Shown piece by piece: positions 1-9,741 of a DNA stretch of 34,197 nucleotides (its first letter is position 1; every line of letters starts with the position of its first letter). A model generated the notes under the pieces. It worked only from the letters and a program-made list of their open reading frames with translations. It ran no database searches and was not told where the DNA came from. The position numbers were made by a program, and so were the translations under genes. The stretch comes from Acidobacteriota bacterium (lineage in GTDB: Bacteria; Acidobacteriota; Terriglobia; Bryobacterales; Bryobacteraceae). The stretch covers positions 1 to 34,197 of the forward strand of contig JAJYCN010000016.1 in NCBI GenBank assembly GCA_021778335.1, read 5' to 3'.

Positions 1-1
1 C

Positions 2-424
2 AAACTCCTTCGGTGGCTGCGGGGTATACGGTTAGGCCCCGTGCTGCCAGAGGAGATGGAGACAATTGATACCCTGGCGCGCCTGTCCGGCGGCCGTAAC
101 ACACCCGGCGAGTGCCCGCCGGGACCAGTTAGTTCCAGAACCATCGACACACCCGAGGAGGTGATCGAATACGCCAACTCGGCCGAATTCGTCCGCATCC
201 TGGAGAACCGGTTACTCCGAGAAGCCCTGGAGAAGCGATCCGCCACCTCCGAATCCGCTTCCGTACCATCACCGGAACAGGGCACGCTGTTCCTTCAGGA
301 CGAGCGTCTCAACGCATTGCAAGAGCGGTTTACGGCAGAAATTAAGTCGCTGCATGATAGCTTGGCAAAAGTGAGCCAACTGCTTGAGACCTCCGTCACC
401 GCGCTGGCCTTAGACAGAGAATAA
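2..424 (+). CDS. hypothetical protein with C-terminal predicted coiled coil; probably 5'-partial
   Basis: Frame is open to the window edge (KLLRWLRGIRLGP-VLPEEMETID...); the ORF track starts at the internal GTG at 41. C-terminus is heptad-like (RLNALQERFTAEIKSLHDSLAKVSQLLE). Lies directly upstream of a GT gene. Confidence 0.6.
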   Translation, partial: KLLRWLRGIRLGPVLPEEMETIDTLARLSGGRNTPGECPPGPVSSRTIDTPEEVIEYANSAEFVRILENRLLREALEKRSATSESASVPSPEQGTLFLQDERLNALQERFTAEIKSLHDSLAKVSQLLETSVTALALDRE

Positions 425-443
425 CGGCAGGGACGATTTCCGA

Positions 444-2783
444 TTGGGGGAAACCATAAAGAAACGAGACGTCATCGTCGACACGAGATGTCTTCAGGAT
501 CCTTGCTTCTCCGGCCGTGGAATCGGGAGCCACGCAGCCTCGCTTCTCGCGGGGGGCTTGCGCATGGAACGAATTGCCCGGGAATTCCGGTTTGTCGCCC
601 TCGTGGATCGGAATCTGCCCGAGCTCTCTCGCGCCCATCGGGAACTCTTTGACGACGTCAGAACGACCGCCTACCGGCGCCCCGGCAGCCCGGAATGTCT
701 ATTCTTTGAGCCGTCGCCGATGACCCATGACACTCACCGGATCTCGCGGCTGCCGAACCGCTCGAACTCTCTATCGATCGCATGTGTCTATGACTTCATC
801 CCTCATGAGTTTCCCGAGCATTATCTGAATTCGGCGGACACCCGAGTTCCCTACTATACACGGCTCTCGGCCCTGCGGAATTATCACGCGCTGTTCCCCA
901 TTTCTGAATACACGAGAACCCGATTCACATCGCTGCTCGGCTCGCGGCGCATACCCACCTTCACTACGGGTGTTGCCCTGAGAGAGTTGTTTCACGAGCA
1001 GCCAACGCAGGCGCCCACGTCGTTCGGCATGCGCAGGATTCTTGTCCCGAGCGGCAGCGACTGGAGGAAGAACCCCGAACTAGTCATACGCGCACATGCG
1101 AGCAGTCTTTGCTTACAGAGCCGTCGCGTCCTGCTGACGATCCTCGGCCACGGCGATCCGGCGTCGAAGAAGGACCTGTACGATCTCGTCCTGAGATACC
1201 ACGGAAATCCCGATCTGCTCGAATTGCCCGCGTTTCTCGATGACGAGGCGTTGCGGCAACTTTACCGCCAGAGCAGCATCGTCGTAGTGCCCTCGATTTC
1301 CGAAGGCTTCTCCGTTCCCGTAATCGAAGCATCCGCCCAAGGCGCCCCCGTGTTGGTAAGCGACTGCGGTGCCCACGCCGAACTTGTACCGGACCCCGAG
1401 GATCGATTCGCCCCGCACGACGACGATCGGCTGCGGAGTCTGCTCGAGCAAATTGCCGGGAACCCAGCGCTTCTTCGAGTGCGCCAGCAGCGCCAGGCAA
1501 GCATTTGGGAGCCTTACACCCAACGACAGGTTTGCGAAAAGTTCTGGAACGGCGTATTGATGACGACCGGGAAGACCCGGCCGGATGACATACAACGAAG
1601 CCGCGCTGCCGGGCGCCCGGCGCCGAAGTTAGCGTTCCTGTCGCCGATGCCGCCTTGGCGATCCGGCTGCGCGGATCATTCCGCCGCGCTGCTCGGCGCA
1701 TTGACGAAATTAGCCCACGTTGACCTGTTCACCGCCACGCCCCTACCCGTCGTCCCGGAGGGCGTTGTTCACGCCGGAGTACCGCAAGCGTTCGCCCACC
1801 TGTCCCGCAACTACGACGCGGTCGTAAGCGTGCTCGGCAACTCGCATTTTCACCGTCCCGAACTCGATCTGTTGCTTTCTCACGGTTCCGCCTGCATCGC
1901 TCACGACGCCAGGATGCTGCACTTCTATCTGCACGAATTCGGGGAGACGCGCACCCTCGCTCTCGCCGAGGCGGAACTTCGCCGCCCGGTCACTTCCCGG
2001 ATGCTTCAGCATTGGCTGGATAATCCGGGCGATCTTCCGATCCTTCTATTGAGCGAAGTGGCAGCCTGCGCCGACCCACTAATTCTTCACTCGCCGCTCG
2101 CCGCGGAACTGGTTAACACCCTCTATGGACAGGAAGCATCGGTTCTACCGTTTGGCGCCAACCGTAGCTTTAGCGACGAAGAACTGACCGTCCCCAGCCG
2201 AGCCGCCGCCCGCGAACGCCTGGGACTGCCGGAACAGACGGTCATCGTAGCCAGCTTCGGGCTCGTCACCTTAGAGAAGGCCCCCCTTGAGCTCATCTGG
2301 GCGCTGGAACAATTGCGGAGCTGGGGCTACGAAGCCCGCCTTGCTTTTGTCGGGTCGGTCGACCGTAGAGCCGGAGATGCGATCGAGCAGTGCGCGCGCG
2401 AAGCTGGCGTGGAGAATTACTTCTTGACTCCGGCGAATACATGGGACGAATCCGTGTACCGGGACTGGTTGGTGGCCTGCGACGTGGCCATTCAGCTCCG
2501 GACATTTAAACTCGGAGCATTGTCAGGGGCTTTGCTCGATTGCATCACGGCTGCGATCCCGACCGTAGCCAACGACTATCTTTGCCGCGCGGTGAGCGCG
2601 CCGGAGTACGTCGCTCGTGTACCCGACGGTCTGAGTGCGTTCCGGATCGCCGAGGAAATTGCGGCAATCCTGGACGCCGGACGGCACCGCCGGCGTCCGC
2701 TCGATGCCCGGCGGGAGGACGCCGCTGGCCGGACTTTCGAAGTTTATAGCCGGCGTCTGCTCGCAGCATTGGGGATCGATTAG
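444..2783 (+). CDS. glycosyltransferase with two tandem GT-B/GT4-like domains
   Basis: 779 aa, TTG start. First domain: VPSISEGFSVPVIEASAQGAPVLVSD; second: PPWRSGCADHSAALL ... VASFGLVTLEKAPLELIWAL ... GALSGALLDCITAAIPTVAND. Confidence 0.85.
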   Translation: MGETIKKRDVIVDTRCLQDPCFSGRGIGSHAASLLAGGLRMERIAREFRFVALVDRNLPELSRAHRELFDDVRTTAYRRPGSPECLFFEPSPMTHDTHRISRLPNRSNSLSIACVYDFIPHEFPEHYLNSADTRVPYYTRLSALRNYHALFPISEYTRTRFTSLLGSRRIPTFTTGVALRELFHEQPTQAPTSFGMRRILVPSGSDWRKNPELVIRAHASSLCLQSRRVLLTILGHGDPASKKDLYDLVLRYHGNPDLLELPAFLDDEALRQLYRQSSIVVVPSISEGFSVPVIEASAQGAPVLVSDCGAHAELVPDPEDRFAPHDDDRLRSLLEQIAGNPALLRVRQQRQASIWEPYTQRQVCEKFWNGVLMTTGKTRPDDIQRSRAAGRPAPKLAFLSPMPPWRSGCADHSAALLGALTKLAHVDLFTATPLPVVPEGVVHAGVPQAFAHLSRNYDAVVSVLGNSHFHRPELDLLLSHGSACIAHDARMLHFYLHEFGETRTLALAEAELRRPVTSRMLQHWLDNPGDLPILLLSEVAACADPLILHSPLAAELVNTLYGQEASVLPFGANRSFSDEELTVPSRAAARERLGLPEQTVIVASFGLVTLEKAPLELIWALEQLRSWGYEARLAFVGSVDRRAGDAIEQCAREAGVENYFLTPANTWDESVYRDWLVACDVAIQLRTFKLGALSGALLDCITAAIPTVANDYLCRAVSAPEYVARVPDGLSAFRIAEEIAAILDAGRHRRRPLDARREDAAGRTFEVYSRRLLAALGID

Positions 2784-2787
2784 CCCA

Positions 2788-3906
2788 ATGGTCGTACTCG
2801 AAATCTCCGAGTTGATCCGGAACCCGATACGGACCGGAATTCAGCGCGTCGTGCGAGAACTGATTCGCCGGTGGCCTCAGGACATCCCGATGCGCCTCGC
2901 CCGCCTTGAGGACGGTCAAGGTCTCGTCCCGGTGCCCGAAGCGGTCAAAGCAATCCTCATCGGGAATACCCCGCGCGCCGAAGGTTCGTGTTTCGCCAAA
3001 CTAAGCGCGCAGATCGCTCAGGCTTGCGCGCAGGACGTGGATCCGCTGCCGCCGGAACCCGCCCTCCTTGTCCCGGAGTTGTTCTGCGACCCCGCTCGGT
3101 CCCGCTTCTACTATCAACTTCTCACGCAGAATAGCGGCGCCGCCGCTTTCATCGTCTACGATTTCATCCCCTGGCTCTATCCAGAAGCGATTCATGTCAC
3201 GCAGTCGGCGCACATGATGCCGTACCTGCGTCTGATTCGGCTCGCGTCGAAACTCGCCTTCATCAGCGCACGTACCCGTTCCGACTATCAGACCCGGATC
3301 ATGCGAGGCGCTGGCGTCGAGGGCCCAGTCCTCCGGCTCGGCGCTGATGGCATCGGCCTCGAAAAGCAGAGCTTCGAACCAACCCGCCGTGACTTTGTCT
3401 ATGTGGGATCGCTCGACGGCCGGAAGAATCAACACCTCGTGCTTCAGGCCTTTCAGCAACTGTGGGAGCAAGGCCTCCAGGCCCCTCTGGTGCTCGTCGG
3501 GAGAGCGTTCGAGGCGACGGACGTCTCCGCTTTTGAGTTGCTTGATGGACACCCCCTCTTCCAATGGCGCCGTCACGCGACGGACGACGCCCTACGAGAC
3601 ATCCTCCGCCGGGCCCGCGGCACGATTTTCGCCTCAACGTTGGAAGGCTATGGGCTGCCTCCCGTCGAGAGCCTGTATGCCGGAATTCCGGTGATCTGTT
3701 CTCAGCAAGTGCCCTCTATCTCTGACTTTCCCGGCGGCGAGGTGATCCGGCTTTCGGAAACGACGCCCGGCAAGATTCGCGAAGCAGTCCTCCAACTCAT
3801 GAATGACGGCTTCGCGCAGCGCGCCTGGGCCGCCGCAGCGGGCTTGCGCCTCGGAACGTGGGCCGATTTCGCGCGGCAAACCGCTCAGTGGATCTGTTCC
3901 GATTGA
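2788..3906 (+). CDS. glycosyltransferase family 1/4 protein
   Basis: ATG at 2788 (MVVLEISELIRNPIRTGIQRVVRELI), GT4 motifs YVGSLDGRKNQHLVLQAF and FASTLEGYGLPPVESLYAGIPVICS. Upstream part of the 2635 ORF overlaps the previous gene, so it is probably not translated. Confidence 0.85.
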   Translation: MVVLEISELIRNPIRTGIQRVVRELIRRWPQDIPMRLARLEDGQGLVPVPEAVKAILIGNTPRAEGSCFAKLSAQIAQACAQDVDPLPPEPALLVPELFCDPARSRFYYQLLTQNSGAAAFIVYDFIPWLYPEAIHVTQSAHMMPYLRLIRLASKLAFISARTRSDYQTRIMRGAGVEGPVLRLGADGIGLEKQSFEPTRRDFVYVGSLDGRKNQHLVLQAFQQLWEQGLQAPLVLVGRAFEATDVSAFELLDGHPLFQWRRHATDDALRDILRRARGTIFASTLEGYGLPPVESLYAGIPVICSQQVPSISDFPGGEVIRLSETTPGKIREAVLQLMNDGFAQRAWAAAAGLRLGTWADFARQTAQWICSD

Positions 3907-3914
3907 GCACTTGC

Positions 3915-4290
3915 CGCGCCGCCCTGTAACCAACCCAGCCCCAGGCGCGCTCCGGCAACCGGCGCCAGCAGCACAATCGAACACAGCAACAAGTCGCACG
4001 GCAGACGCGGCCGATAAGATGCCTCGCCCCACCACGTCCGCTACCGCGAAGCGCCGAACCACCACGCCATCGCCAGCACGCTCGATCGAATCTCCACTGG
4101 CGTAACCGGATAACACCGCCGGTACGAGGGCAGAAACCTCGCCCCCACAAACAGCAGAAACGGAGTGCGAACGAACAGCCCGCGACTGGGGCTCGCCAGC
4201 AACGCGGTCAGCGCACCCACCGGAACCAAGAATGGCCAGATCGCCGCGTGCGTCGCCCCGCACCAAGGACTCACCCACGAGCCGAACGCC
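3915..4290 (-). pseudogene. truncated C-terminal fragment of a polytopic membrane protein, paralogous to the gene at 11151-12422
   Basis: GSWVSPWCGATHAAIWPFLVPVGALTALLASPSRGLFVRTPFLLFVGARFLPSYRRCYPVTPVEI matches GEWLSPYYRATEATIWPFAVPVGPLSALLVSPSRGLFVFSPFLLFAGVRFLPYFRRLYPVAPLEI near 11.5-11.7 kb. In-frame TAG after WWFGASR where the other copy has TGG (WWFGTSRW); homology continues past the stop (WWGEASYRPRLPCDLLLCSIVLLAPVAG). No N-terminal part. Confidence 0.8.
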
Positions 4291-4491
4291 ACTCAGTTAG
4301 AAACAAGCAGAGGCGCCGCCGCCGCACCGTAACATATCCGATCCAGAGCCTCCTCGCGAGCTTCGTGCTTAGCCCCGAGTTCCACGCCGATCTGTAATCT
4401 CTGGAGAGCCGGTTTCCCGGTTCGTCCGGGAAAACTGCCCCGCAATTGCGCTCATTTCTGCGGATTCTCCGTGGGCGCATGGGAACAGATG

Positions 4492-4508
4492 CTGTGATAG
4501 ACTCACAG
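4492..4508. promoter_or_regulatory. perfect inverted repeat CTGTGA-N5-TCACAG upstream of the GT gene at 4538
   Basis: ctgtga tagac tcacag ends 29 bp before the GTG start; resembles a CRP/FNR-family half-site pair but with a 5-nt rather than 6-nt spacer. Confidence 0.35.
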
Positions 4509-4537
4509 TTGAATTTGGACAATGGGGGACCTGCTCA

Positions 4538-6637
4538 GTGCCACTGGCTGAATGGGATAGCCCGCGCGATGAACATTCATCGTTGCCCGGCGCTCTTGCG
4601 GCCCGCTGCACCGCCGGCAATCTGGCGGTTCTCGGCCCCGCCGCCGGCGATAAGCTCTCGCAACTGGAACAAATGTTGTTCGAACCCGTGCCGTCGGCTC
4701 ATGCCGCGGCCCCACTGTCGCCCTTCCTCCTTCAACTCTGGCGGAAACTGGAAGGCGGTCCGGTCCGCTACACGGATGCCAAACGGCGGTCGGACTTTCT
4801 CGATCATTACCTCCACGTCATCTGCCCCAGCTCTTATCCCTATCGCTGGCCGCTTCCGCCGTCGACCCGCGAATGGCTCAACCAGCCCGTTCCCGTCTCC
4901 GGCCTGGATGCTGCGGAGGCTAAGCCCGCCAGCCTGACCCGTTATCTATCCGGCGTGCACCAGAGCAACTTCCCTCAGCTCGACCTGAAATCCCGGAATA
5001 ATTACGACAGTTTTCTTGCCTGGTGTGCCTACGAGTTTCTCCCCTCTCGCAAGATCCCCTCGGAATTGATGCCGGATGAACTGGCAGCCTATCTCAGTGA
5101 GCCGGTCGACAGTTTCCCGGCGCCGTTCACCAGGGGCATGCTGGCCATCGAGCGGCTCCGCACCCGGCTCACTTCCGAGGAAATCCGATCTCTTCCCGAA
5201 TCTCGGGTTGCGGCCATTGCTTTCCAGTTGATGACAGGCGCCCTTCGAACAAACGATCTCCGCCTGCTGCCGCCCTTCCTGCCCCGCTTCTGGGGTGCTC
5301 CCCCAAATTGCGGTCCACTGACACGCTTCGAAGCCATCGAACAAATCCTCAACCAGCACTCTCCGCCCCCTCGCCCCGCGCACCGCAACCGCGCACCCGT
5401 CTCCTCCGGCGAAGACACGCAAGGTTGGAATCCGTCCCTTCTGCTCCGGTCAGGCAAGCCGCGGGAAATCCCCGTACCCAGCCCCCCGGCTCTGCACCCC
5501 CTGCCGGAAGGCATCATCTCCTACAGGGATCACAAAACAGTCTGCGGCCTCCGGTTGACGGGCTCATGGACGCTCGCGGCGCTGCGGCGCACCGGTCTGA
5601 AAACCATCGATCTCGAATTCGACTTCAGCCGGAGAACTGAGAAGGAGTATCGCCACAACTCCCGAATTCTGGGAAATTTTTCACGTTCAGTCCATGTCTT
5701 TTCGCTGAATCCGGAGTACCTGCTGGAGTGCGTCGCCTGTAATCTCAGCCGCGTTCAGCCGCGGGACTATTTCATCGGACAGTTCTTCTGGGAGCTTCCG
5801 GAAATCTGCCGCATCCACGAGCCCGCGCTGGACCTGGTAGACGAAATATGGGTCGCAAGCGAGTTCGTGGCCGGCATCTATCGCCGGCGAACATCGAAAC
5901 CGGTTGTGAATGTGGGCACGGTGAGCGCACCCGCCGAGCCGGACCCCGGCCTCACCCGGGAGGGCTTCGGCGCCGCGCCCACCGATTACGTCTTCCTCAC
6001 CGTGTTTGATTCCGTTTCCTCGATCGAACGCAAAAACCCGCTGGCTGCCATCGAAGCCTTCCGGCAGGCATTCCCCCGAGGAAACGAACGGGTCAAACTG
6101 ATTGTCAAGACGCATAACTTGGGAACGTGGACCGCGGGCCGGGACCGCACGCACTGGGACCGCGTGATGTCGCTCGCCGCCCGGGACTGGCGCATCGTCG
6201 TAATCAACGAAACCTTCTCCGAGCCGGCCATGTCGTCGTTGTATCGAGCGGCGGATTGTTTCGTCTCCTTGCACCGGTCCGAGGGGTTTGGAAATTGCGT
6301 GGCCGAAGCGATGTATCATGGCCGCCCCGTCATCGTTACCCAATACTCGGGCGTCTGCGATTTCTGCACCCATCAAAACGCCCGCCTGGTCGACTATCGC
6401 CTGATTCCCGTGCCGCGCCGGCACTTCCCGTTTCTCGATCATGACCGCTCCTACGAGTGGGCCGAGCCCAACGCCGCAACCGCGGCGCGGCACATGCGGG
6501 AGCTGTACGGCAACCGCGCGGAGGGAGTCGAATTGGGAACCCGGGGACAGGCGCTCGTCCGTACCCGGTATTCGCTCGATAGCATGGCCCGCCGTTACCG
6601 CCGGCGCCTGGCCGAATTGGGCCTCGGCGCCGAATGA
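4538..6637 (+). CDS. glycosyltransferase with a ~330-aa N-terminal extension of unknown function
   Basis: 699 aa, GTG start. C-terminal GT-B motifs: VDEIWVASEFVAGIY, ERKNPLAAIEAFRQAF, FVSLHRSEGFGNCVAEAMYHGRPVIVTQYSGVCDF. Confidence 0.85.
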   Translation: MPLAEWDSPRDEHSSLPGALAARCTAGNLAVLGPAAGDKLSQLEQMLFEPVPSAHAAAPLSPFLLQLWRKLEGGPVRYTDAKRRSDFLDHYLHVICPSSYPYRWPLPPSTREWLNQPVPVSGLDAAEAKPASLTRYLSGVHQSNFPQLDLKSRNNYDSFLAWCAYEFLPSRKIPSELMPDELAAYLSEPVDSFPAPFTRGMLAIERLRTRLTSEEIRSLPESRVAAIAFQLMTGALRTNDLRLLPPFLPRFWGAPPNCGPLTRFEAIEQILNQHSPPPRPAHRNRAPVSSGEDTQGWNPSLLLRSGKPREIPVPSPPALHPLPEGIISYRDHKTVCGLRLTGSWTLAALRRTGLKTIDLEFDFSRRTEKEYRHNSRILGNFSRSVHVFSLNPEYLLECVACNLSRVQPRDYFIGQFFWELPEICRIHEPALDLVDEIWVASEFVAGIYRRRTSKPVVNVGTVSAPAEPDPGLTREGFGAAPTDYVFLTVFDSVSSIERKNPLAAIEAFRQAFPRGNERVKLIVKTHNLGTWTAGRDRTHWDRVMSLAARDWRIVVINETFSEPAMSSLYRAADCFVSLHRSEGFGNCVAEAMYHGRPVIVTQYSGVCDFCTHQNARLVDYRLIPVPRRHFPFLDHDRSYEWAEPNAATAARHMRELYGNRAEGVELGTRGQALVRTRYSLDSMARRYRRRLAELGLGAE

Positions 6638-6668
6638 CTCCTGCGTGCCAGAGAAAGCTCTAACGGAC

Positions 6669-8966
6669 ATGACGAAAGACCGTACCCCTATTCTCATCGA
6701 GGGGCCGTTCGAATCCGACTATTCGTTGGCCGCCGTTAACCGGAATCTCACGCGCGCCCTCCACCAACTCGGCGAAGCCGTCGCCATTCACCAGCGGGAC
6801 AACACCACCGCCATTCCGTTCTCCGGAACATTTGCCCAGCAGTATCCGGAATTGGCCTCGCACACCGTCCCCACGCCGGCGGACGCAAAGGCGACCATTC
6901 ACTCCCGCTGCATCTACCCCCCGTACTGCGACTCCATGTGGGCCCCGGTGCGCGGCGTTCATTGTTTCGCCTGGGAAGAATCCACCTTCCCGGCGCGCTA
7001 CGTGCGAAGCTTCAACCACGGCCTGGAATTGATTACCGTCGTGTCCGGGTACGTTCGCCAGGCGCTTCGCGATAGCGGAGTCACCGTCCCCATCGAAGTG
7101 AGCGGCAACGGCGCGGATCACATTCTCGAGCCCGATCCTCAGCCCTATCCCCAGTATCAGCCCGGCCCCTTCACCTTCGTGCACGTCTCTTCCTGCTTCC
7201 CTCGCAAAGGCGTCGACGCGCTCGTCGAGGCCTACTGCGCGGAATTCAACCGAAGCGACGGCGTGCGGCTCCTCATCAAGACATTTCCGAACCCGCACAA
7301 CAACGTCGAGGCAGTCATCCGGGAATCGGCCGCGCGCTATCCCCACCATGCGCCCATCGAGCTGATCTGGGAGCCCCTGTCCGCGGCCCAAATGAGGTTC
7401 CTCCTCGAATACGCCGACTGCCTCGTCTCCCCAAGCCGCGGCGAAGGCTTCGGACTCCCCGTCGCCGAAGCTATGTTGCTCGGCTGCCCCGTTATCGCCA
7501 CCATCCATTCCGGACAGGCCGATACCTGCTCTCCCGACTGGTGCTGGCCCGTGGACTTCACTCTCCAACCCGCCCGTTCCCACCTCTCCCAAGCCGGCTC
7601 CCTCTGGGCGGAGCCTTCCATCGCCTCGCTCCGCGGGCAGATGCGAAAGATCCTTTCCACGCCCCGCGCGGAAATCGAACGCCGCGCAACCCTCGCCCGC
7701 CGGCACATCGCGGACCGCTTCACCTGGAAAAAAGTGGCCCAGCGCCACCTCGACCTTTGGAACCGCTTTCTCGAACAACGCGCGCCCATCCCCCGCTCCG
7801 TAGCGCCAAGGCAAGTCCGCCACATCGGTTTCGTCTCAACCTGGAACACGCGCTGCGGCATCGCCGAATACACCCGCTACGTCATCGATCACCTCGGCGA
7901 CGATCTCCGCTACACCCTCTTCGCCGCCGAGACCGGCGACCGCGTGCGGCCGGACGGAGAAGAAGTCCTCCGCTGCTGGCTCTCGACAAACGAATTAGAA
8001 AAGAGCTGGGATGAAGCGGGCGCCCTTCGTCGCGCCATAGTGGCGCGGAAAGTCGACCTGGTCTGGGTTCAGTTCAACTTTGGCTTCTTCGCGCCCGAGG
8101 CCCTCGAGTATCTCATCGACGAAGTCCATCGCGCCGGCTTGCCCATCTTCGTCACCTTGCACACCACCAACAACGAGCGCTTCCTCCGCCTCGCGGCCGC
8201 CTTGCGCAAAGCCGACCTGACCATCGTTCACCGCGAGCGGGACGTTCGCCTCCTCACCGCCGAACGAGTCGAGCGTGTGATGCTGCAGGAGCATGGCATT
8301 CTGGCGCCCCGTTTCCCCGGCAAAGCAGCCAGCCCCCGTGTCCGGCCTCTGGGCTTCACCGTCGCCTCGTTCGGATTCTTCCTCGACAAGAAAGGAATCC
8401 ACGAACTCCTTGTTTCCTTCGCCGCGGCCCTGCACATCCGCCCGGGACTTCGGCTGAAACTGCTGACTTCCCTCTACCCCATCCCGGAATCGTCCCAATA
8501 CGCCGCATCCTGCCTGAAGCTGGCGCGAGACTTGGGGATCGCCTCTCACCTGACCATTTCAACCGAGTTCCTCGACGAGGCCGCGGTGCTCGACGAACTC
8601 CATTCATCCGACCTCATCGTGTTGCCCTACGTCGAATCCACCGAGTCGGCCAGCGGCGCAATCCGTCTGCCCCTGGCCTCCGGAACCCCGATTCTCTGCT
8701 CGAATGTATCTCTGTTCGACGAATTCGCCGGCGCTGTGCACCGCTACCCGGTCGGCGACCGCATCGCGCTGGCCAACGCCATCGTTCAGCTAGCCGCCGG
8801 CCCGGAGAAGCTTCACCAATTCTCGGCCCGCCAGCGGGAGATCGTGGAACAGTTTTCCTGGCCCCGCGTCTGCCGGCGGTTCCGCGAAATCATCCACGAA
8901 TCACTCGAGTCGGGTTCCGGAACCGGCGAGAAAGAGGCAATCCGGCGGGTCGTGGGAGCCGGCTAG
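6669..8966 (+). CDS. glycosyltransferase with two tandem GT4-like domains
   Basis: ATG at 6669 (MTKDRTPILIEGPFESDYSLAAVNRNL). Domain 1: SPSRGEGFGLPVAEAMLLGCPVIATIHSGQAD; domain 2: HIGFVSTWNTRCGIAEYTRYVIDHL ... IVLPYVESTESASGAIRLPLASGTPILCS. ORF upstream to 6441 overlaps the previous gene. Confidence 0.85.
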   Translation: MTKDRTPILIEGPFESDYSLAAVNRNLTRALHQLGEAVAIHQRDNTTAIPFSGTFAQQYPELASHTVPTPADAKATIHSRCIYPPYCDSMWAPVRGVHCFAWEESTFPARYVRSFNHGLELITVVSGYVRQALRDSGVTVPIEVSGNGADHILEPDPQPYPQYQPGPFTFVHVSSCFPRKGVDALVEAYCAEFNRSDGVRLLIKTFPNPHNNVEAVIRESAARYPHHAPIELIWEPLSAAQMRFLLEYADCLVSPSRGEGFGLPVAEAMLLGCPVIATIHSGQADTCSPDWCWPVDFTLQPARSHLSQAGSLWAEPSIASLRGQMRKILSTPRAEIERRATLARRHIADRFTWKKVAQRHLDLWNRFLEQRAPIPRSVAPRQVRHIGFVSTWNTRCGIAEYTRYVIDHLGDDLRYTLFAAETGDRVRPDGEEVLRCWLSTNELEKSWDEAGALRRAIVARKVDLVWVQFNFGFFAPEALEYLIDEVHRAGLPIFVTLHTTNNERFLRLAAALRKADLTIVHRERDVRLLTAERVERVMLQEHGILAPRFPGKAASPRVRPLGFTVASFGFFLDKKGIHELLVSFAAALHIRPGLRLKLLTSLYPIPESSQYAASCLKLARDLGIASHLTISTEFLDEAAVLDELHSSDLIVLPYVESTESASGAIRLPLASGTPILCSNVSLFDEFAGAVHRYPVGDRIALANAIVQLAAGPEKLHQFSARQREIVEQFSWPRVCRRFREIIHESLESGSGTGEKEAIRRVVGAG

Positions 8967-9574
8967 TGGCGAATGGTATGGTGCAACCTCCGCATGACCG
9001 CCGGGACAGGAATGAGCCGGATCCCCTTCCGGCCAGCCTCGATGCCATCGCGTCCGAAGTCTGCGCCATCCGGCAACGGAGCCGTTTCGAGGGCAGTTCT
9101 CCGGTCACCCTCGGCGAGGCACGCAGGCTCCTCGCCTCAACGGACTCCTTGCTTGCCCGCGTGCGGGACCGTTCGCTCCTCGCCGCGTCGATGCCGCCCC
9201 GCCCGCCCACGCTGCGGGCCCGCTTCGGCGCGCTCCTCATCGCCCCCGTCCGGCGCATCGTCTTTTGGCTCGCTCATCAGGTCCAGGAATTCGAGGTCGC
9301 CGCCGCGGCGAGCCTCGCCGGTCAAGCCGAGTTGCTTAAGAACGCCGCCAACGCCATCGAAGGCATCGAAAGCGTACTGATAAAGATCGAAGCCAGGCTC
9401 GACCACCAGGACCGCATCTTATCCCGCCTTCCCGAACTCGAGGCGCGTCTGGCCGATCTCGCCGCCAGACAAGCCTCCACCCAGAGCCAGATCAACGTCC
9501 TTCGTCTCGGACTGGCGTCATTGCGCGATTCCTTGCCGGAAGCCTCCACCTCCACGCCAAATCACGAAGCTTAG
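8966..9574 (+). CDS. hypothetical coiled-coil protein of the GT cluster
   Basis: GTG start overlaps the TAG stop of the preceding gene (TAGTG). Heptad-rich C-terminus LLKNAANAIEGIESVLIKIEARLDHQDRILSRLPELEARLADLAARQASTQSQINVL. Confidence 0.7.
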   Translation: MANGMVQPPHDRRDRNEPDPLPASLDAIASEVCAIRQRSRFEGSSPVTLGEARRLLASTDSLLARVRDRSLLAASMPPRPPTLRARFGALLIAPVRRIVFWLAHQVQEFEVAAAASLAGQAELLKNAANAIEGIESVLIKIEARLDHQDRILSRLPELEARLADLAARQASTQSQINVLRLGLASLRDSLPEASTSTPNHEA

Positions 9575-9593
9575 CCTTACTCGATCGCCCGGC

Positions 9594-9635
9594 GCTCTCC
9601 CGCATCGAAGCCGCATCGAAGACGCCTGCGAGAGC
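9594..9635. repeat. potential stem-loop enclosing a tandem 11-bp repeat (cgcatcgaag c cgcatcgaag a)
   Basis: GCTCTC...GAGAGC arms flank cgcatcgaag copies at 9601-9610 and 9612-9621, between the 9574 stop and the 9742 start. Confidence 0.35.
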
Positions 9636-9741
9636 AGGTCATGTGGAGCTAAGATTGGGGGAGTTGAGGCCGTAAACCTCCGGGAGTAAGCTCTTACGCA
9701 TCTCTGCAAATAGTTTGCTTGACTCTCATTCCACGTTTGCA

